From Candidatus Taylorbacteria bacterium RIFCSPLOWO2_01_FULL_50_130 (lineage in GTDB: Bacteria > Patescibacteriota > Minisyncoccia > Phycocordibacterales > UBA10002), in NCBI GenBank assembly GCA_001821155.1, contig MHSB01000021.1:1-7206 (forward strand): a DNA stretch of 7,206 nucleotides, read 5' to 3'. Below, one piece after another: positions 3,674 through 7,206 of the stretch. Below the pieces are notes generated by a model. That model had not been told where the DNA came from. It ran no database searches and worked only from the letters and a program-made list of their open reading frames with translations. The position numbers and the translations under genes are program-made. Position 1 is the first letter of the stretch. Each line of letters opens with the position of its first letter.

Positions 3674-6600
3674 ATGGAGTTCTTAAATAAACTATTCGGT
3701 AAAAAGGAAGGAAATAAGGATATTGCGGAGTTTTTGCCGGAGCAGATTTACCAGTCCGGCACGCTGGAGCTCCAGGACGTGATCGCGCCTTCCGCGCTCA
3801 AGGTGCTTCCGAACTCTCTCAACGTGAGCGGCAAAATTACGCGGACGTTCTTCGTGATTTCGTATCCGCGATTTCTCACGGAAGGATGGTTCGCCCCGAT
3901 TATCAACTTGGACAAAGTCTTTGACATCAGCATCTTTGTGCATCCGGTTGATACTGGGAAAATCCTCAAGCAGTTCCAAAAGAAGGTGGCGGAGGTGCAG
4001 AGCCAAATGGCGGACAGGGAGAAAAAGGGCCTTGTGCGCGACCCGGTACTTGAAACCGGGTACCAAGACCTCGAGAAACTCCGCGATGACTTGATTCAGG
4101 CGCAGGAGAAGCTCTTTGATGTGGGAATTTATATCACGATTTACGCGGCAACGGAGGAAGAAATGGACAAGACGGAGAGCGAGGTGAAATCCATTCTGGA
4201 GAGCAAGCTTGTCATCATAAAGCCCGCGCTCTTCCAGCAAGAGCCGGGGTTTAGAAGCACGACGCCGCTCGGAAACGACGAGCTTATGATGCATAACAAA
4301 CTCAACTCGTCGCCGCTCTCGAGCGTGTTCCCGTTTCTCTCATTCGATCTCACCTCAAACAAAGGCATTCTTTATGGCGTAAACCGGCACAATGCCTCGT
4401 TAATTCTCTTTGACCGGTTTTCGCTTGAGAACTACAACTCGATCATCCTTGCCAAATCAGGTTCGGGAAAGTCCCTTGACAAAAGAGAAGTGGTGTTGTA
4501 CAAGGAAGGCGGCAATATCTATATGAAACCTATCGGTTCTCTCGTGGAGAGATACATAAAAAAATATGGCTGCACAAAAATAGACGATGAGCTTGAGGGT
4601 GTGATAAACCCTGATATTCACGTATTCAGTTTTGATTCACAAATGAGAGGCCGGTGGAGTAAAGTCTCTGTCGCTGCACGCAAAACCGCACCTGCTATTT
4701 TTTATACTTTCAGGACCAAAAGCGGCCGAAAGATTACAACAACGGCTGATCACAATATGCTCATCTTGAGAGACGGAAAAATCATCGCCGCAAAAAGCGA
4801 CGAGGTACGAATGGGAGAATATATTCCGCTTCCACGCATAGTTTACGCAATAGGCGAACAAACTCAAACTCTCGGCGCAGATATGCTGGGAAAGGCGCCG
4901 AAAAAGCATAGCAACGCAAAATGGTGGACTTTTCCCGAGCATTTGCTAGTCACCGAAAGTCTTGGCTCACTGCTTGGCTGGATTGCATCCGAGGGTACTA
5001 CAAGGAGAGAAAAGACACTTATTAGCAATACGGATGAGGAGGCCCTCGCTCACATCGAAAAACAGTGCATTGAGTTCGGAATTAAGCCACATCAGACAGG
5101 ACGAGGGGTAGCTATCTATAGTACACACTTTTCTGTGTTGGTTCATCGGCTTGGTGGTGCAGGCAAATCCGGAGAGAAGCGAGTCGCACCTTTTCTCTTT
5201 AACGCGCCGCGGCCCGTCATTGCCGCATTCATACGCGCATACTTTGAAGGTGACGGGGGTGTGGAGAAAGCAGCCATAACAGCGATATCGAAATCAAGCG
5301 AGCTGATATCGGGGATTTCATATCTTCTGTACTACTTCGGCATTGTCGCGCGCGTGCAGAGGCGGAAAAAACGGTACTCAAAAACCGGAAAAAAGCGAAC
5401 TTTTTGGTTGCTAAGCATCTCTGGCCAAGATAATCTTCGAAAATTTGAGGAGTATATCGGTTTTATTTCGGTGCGAAAAAAAGCAGCACTGGGTGAAATC
5501 TCAAAGAAAAACGGGAACACGAACTGCGATATCGTACCGGGTCTTCTTGCCCTTGCAAGAGAATTGGCGTTTCTTTTTGACTCACAACTCTCTGATATAA
5601 CCGATTTCTCTGCGTTGAAGCAGGGACATGACTTCTCTCCCGATCGCCTCAGAAGATTAGTGAGTGTGTTTGAAGGACGTATCAAACGATTCAAAGATTT
5701 GCAACCTTTCATGCAAAAACTCTCCGATCTTCCCACCATTGCAGCAGTGATACAGAAGGCGGAGGAAAACCGCTTGGTGAATCACACACTTATTAAGACA
5801 ATGAGTAGTTCCTGGTTTACGGTAAAGCAAGGAATGCCGCCGCGCGTGAACAATGCACTTAAGATATTTGCCGTCGCAGATATTCCTTCCCCGACAACAA
5901 CCTTGGAATTAAAAGAAATGATATCAAACGGCATCGCATATACTCGCGCGCACACAAACGATATTCATAAGTTTCTTTCCCTGTCGCTTCGCGGAAAAAG
6001 AGACGACTCATCGTATGAAATGCTCCGCACTGCTGCAGAATTCGTTTGGAACGAATATCGGCGTGTGTATGCAAGTCTCACGCGAATTGAGGAAATTGTA
6101 ACGATATTCAAAACACTTGCTTATGCCGACCTGTTCTTTGATCCAATAATCGCAATAGAAAAAAAGCCGAATAACAGAGATAAATATGTGTACGATTTGA
6201 CGGTTACCAATGAAGTATTCCTCGCGGGATATGGCGGTATGTTTGTGCACAATTCGTACATGGCAAAGCTTGAGATATTGCGCTCCCTTATGTTCGGAAC
6301 GGACGTGATTGTGATGGACCCCGAGCGGGAGTATGAGTACCTCGCGGAAGCCGCCGGCGGGAAATATTTCAGCATTTCGCTTAATTCGCCGCACCACATC
6401 AATCCGTTTGAACTGGCGGCGCCGCGGGAAGACGAGTCGGCTGACGACGTGTTGCGCTCCAACATCGTCAACCTTGTCGGACTCTTTAGAATCCTCCTGG
6501 GCGGACTCACTCCAGAAGAAGACGGGATTATCGACCTTGCCATCACGGAAACATACGCGCTCAAGGACATCATTCCGGAATCAGATTTCTCAAAAGTAAC

Positions 6601-7206
6601 GCCGCCGCTCCTTTCCGATTTTGAGCTGGTGCTCGCCGGCATGGAGGGCGCCGATTCGCTCGTACAACGCCTTTCAAAATACACCCGCGGCACGTGGGCG
6701 GGATTCATCAATCAGCCGTCAAACATTGATATCAATTCCAACTTTATCGTCTTTTCGCTTCGCGACATGGAAGACGAGCTCAAATCCGCGGCGATGTACA
6801 TTATCATGCGCTTCATCTGGAACGCGATTAGAAAAGAACTCAAGCGCCGGATTGTGCTCATTGACGAAGCGTGGTGGATGATGAAGTCCGAAGACACGGC
6901 TTCTTTTCTTCTCGGACTCGCGAAGCGGGGGCGAAAGTATTTTTTGGGGCTTGTGACCATAACGCAAGACGTGGATGACTTCCTCAAATCCTCGTACGGG
7001 CTTCCGATTCTCACCAACTCCTCAATGCAGATACTTTTGAAGCAGTCTCCGACTGTCATTGACAAGCTTCAGCAGATTTTTGACCTCACCGACGAGGAGA
7101 AGTATCTTCTTTTGGAATCCGACGTCGGCGAAGGACTTTTCTTCGTCGGGTTAAAGCATGTCGCCGTCAAGGTTATCGCCTCCTACACCGAAGACCAGAT
7201 TATCAC
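3674..7206 (+). CDS. virB4: VirB4/TraC-type T4SS ATPase with an intein in the Walker A motif (3' end cut by window)
   Basis: The reading frame is open from the ATG at 3674 to the window edge (1177 codons). Removing the intein (4472-6253) leaves 266 residues plus at least 317. The N-extein has a VirB4-type platform region with a charged helix at about residues 100-145, then GILYGVNRHNASLILFDR and the P-loop SGSGK. After splicing the P-loop continues as SYMAKLEILR. The C-extein shows VIVMDPEREYEYL, NPFEL, the Walker B motif RIVLIDEAWW (Asp at 6863, Glu at 6866), the TQD motif (6962-6970), and a typical end, NSSMQILLKQSP to VIASYTEDQIIT, so only a few residues should be missing. Such hexameric ATPases energise substrate or pilin movement through type IV secretion or conjugation channels at the inner membrane. 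It is the last gene of the visible operon and lacks a Shine-Dalgarno site. Confidence 0.93.
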   Translation, partial: MEFLNKLFGKKEGNKDIAEFLPEQIYQSGTLELQDVIAPSALKVLPNSLNVSGKITRTFFVISYPRFLTEGWFAPIINLDKVFDISIFVHPVDTGKILKQFQKKVAEVQSQMADREKKGLVRDPVLETGYQDLEKLRDDLIQAQEKLFDVGIYITIYAATEEEMDKTESEVKSILESKLVIIKPALFQQEPGFRSTTPLGNDELMMHNKLNSSPLSSVFPFLSFDLTSNKGILYGVNRHNASLILFDRFSLENYNSIILAKSGSGKSLDKREVVLYKEGGNIYMKPIGSLVERYIKKYGCTKIDDELEGVINPDIHVFSFDSQMRGRWSKVSVAARKTAPAIFYTFRTKSGRKITTTADHNMLILRDGKIIAAKSDEVRMGEYIPLPRIVYAIGEQTQTLGADMLGKAPKKHSNAKWWTFPEHLLVTESLGSLLGWIASEGTTRREKTLISNTDEEALAHIEKQCIEFGIKPHQTGRGVAIYSTHFSVLVHRLGGAGKSGEKRVAPFLFNAPRPVIAAFIRAYFEGDGGVEKAAITAISKSSELISGISYLLYYFGIVARVQRRKKRYSKTGKKRTFWLLSISGQDNLRKFEEYIGFISVRKKAALGEISKKNGNTNCDIVPGLLALARELAFLFDSQLSDITDFSALKQGHDFSPDRLRRLVSVFEGRIKRFKDLQPFMQKLSDLPTIAAVIQKAEENRLVNHTLIKTMSSSWFTVKQGMPPRVNNALKIFAVADIPSPTTTLELKEMISNGIAYTRAHTNDIHKFLSLSLRGKRDDSSYEMLRTAAEFVWNEYRRVYASLTRIEEIVTIFKTLAYADLFFDPIIAIEKKPNNRDKYVYDLTVTNEVFLAGYGGMFVHNSYMAKLEILRSLMFGTDVIVMDPEREYEYLAEAAGGKYFSISLNSPHHINPFELAAPREDESADDVLRSNIVNLVGLFRILLGGLTPEEDGIIDLAITETYALKDIIPESDFSKVTPPLLSDFELVLAGMEGADSLVQRLSKYTRGTWAGFINQPSNIDINSNFIVFSLRDMEDELKSAAMYIIMRFIWNAIRKELKRRIVLIDEAWWMMKSEDTASFLLGLAKRGRKYFLGLVTITQDVDDFLKSSYGLPILTNSSMQILLKQSPTVIDKLQQIFDLTDEEKYLLLESDVGEGLFFVGLKHVAVKVIASYTEDQII
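4472..6253 (+). mobile_element. LAGLIDADG homing intein inserted in the VirB4 P-loop (594 aa)
   Basis: The intein starts with Ser1 (codon 4472-4474) and ends in His-Asn at 6248-6253, followed by Ser+1 (6254). Splicing joins SGSGK to SYMAK and restores the Walker A motif. The N-terminal splicing region (SLDKREVVLYKEGG) is followed by a block B TxxH (Thr91, His94). Block F, near the C-terminus, includes KYVYDLTVTNEVFLAG and the closing FVHN. Two LAGLIDADG helices are present: LLGWIASEG (acidic Glu174) and FIRAYFEGDGG (Asp261), so both putative catalytic acids of a homing endonuclease are retained. A further stretch of roughly 230 residues (about 340-570) separates the endonuclease from block F. 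AGA arginine codons are about three times as frequent as in the exteins (about 10 versus 3 by eye), suggesting a separate origin. All splicing residues I can identify are present, so it is probably active. Confidence 0.93.

Noticed and set aside
3692..4294. A 200-residue open frame on the - strand opposite the VirB4 N-extein
   Set aside because: It overlaps a strongly recognisable VirB4 coding frame throughout, has no family-like motif, and looks like a by-product of codon bias in the real gene.
6121..6711. A 196-residue open frame on the - strand across the intein end and C-extein
   Set aside because: The + strand frame is certain here (block F and VirB4 motifs); the antisense product is Ser/Arg-rich with no recognisable domain.

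Overview
The window looks like chromosomal DNA from an uncultivated candidate-phyla-radiation (Patescibacteria, probably Parcubacteria-like) bacterium. The evidence is a gene order I recognise from that group (a repeat-rich hypothetical protein, a PrgI-family membrane protein, a separately encoded VirB4 N-terminal-like protein, then the VirB4/TraC-type ATPase), the absence of Shine-Dalgarno sites in front of most genes, and the standard genetic code. The lineage call is inference from layout and protein style, not from a marker gene. All genes are on the + strand and appear to form one type IV secretion or conjugation-like operon.

Layout. Positions 1-76 hold only the tail of an upstream gene. 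Positions 77-1804 encode a 575-residue protein of unknown function, whose two or three conserved-looking segments are separated by linkers built from DNA repeats kept in frame: four 48-bp units, three copies of a second repeat, and three 28-bp arrays of four heptamers. Positions 1801-1909 are a spacer made of 8-bp periodic units in inverted orientation. Positions 1910-2320 encode the PrgI-family two-helix membrane protein. Positions 2323-2839 are a probable inserted cassette: a GxxExxY-family (PD-(D/E)xK nuclease-like) gene between inverted repeats of about 45 bp. Positions 2838-3485 encode the TraC-like/VirB4 N-terminal-type protein. The spacer 3486-3673 is a nested palindromic repeat element. 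From 3674 to the window edge runs the VirB4-type ATPase, whose Walker A motif is interrupted by a 594-residue LAGLIDADG intein (4472-6253). After splicing, the ATPase would have a contiguous P-loop, a Walker B motif and a nearly complete C-terminus.

How the parts work together. PrgI, the VirB4 N-terminal-like protein and the VirB4 ATPase would form the inner-membrane energising part of a secretion or DNA-transfer machine; the 575-residue protein is presumably an accessory. Superimposed on this core are several apparent insertions: the intein, the GxxExxY cassette, two repeat spacers and the in-frame coding repeats. The three spacers share one plan: short-period units in opposite orientation, starting at or just after a stop codon and ending at or shortly before the next ATG. 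This recurrent plan, together with the similar heptamer arrays inside the first gene, is the most unusual aspect of the window. No RNA gene, CRISPR array or convincing promoter or terminator was seen, and no gene-free stretch exceeds about 190 bp.
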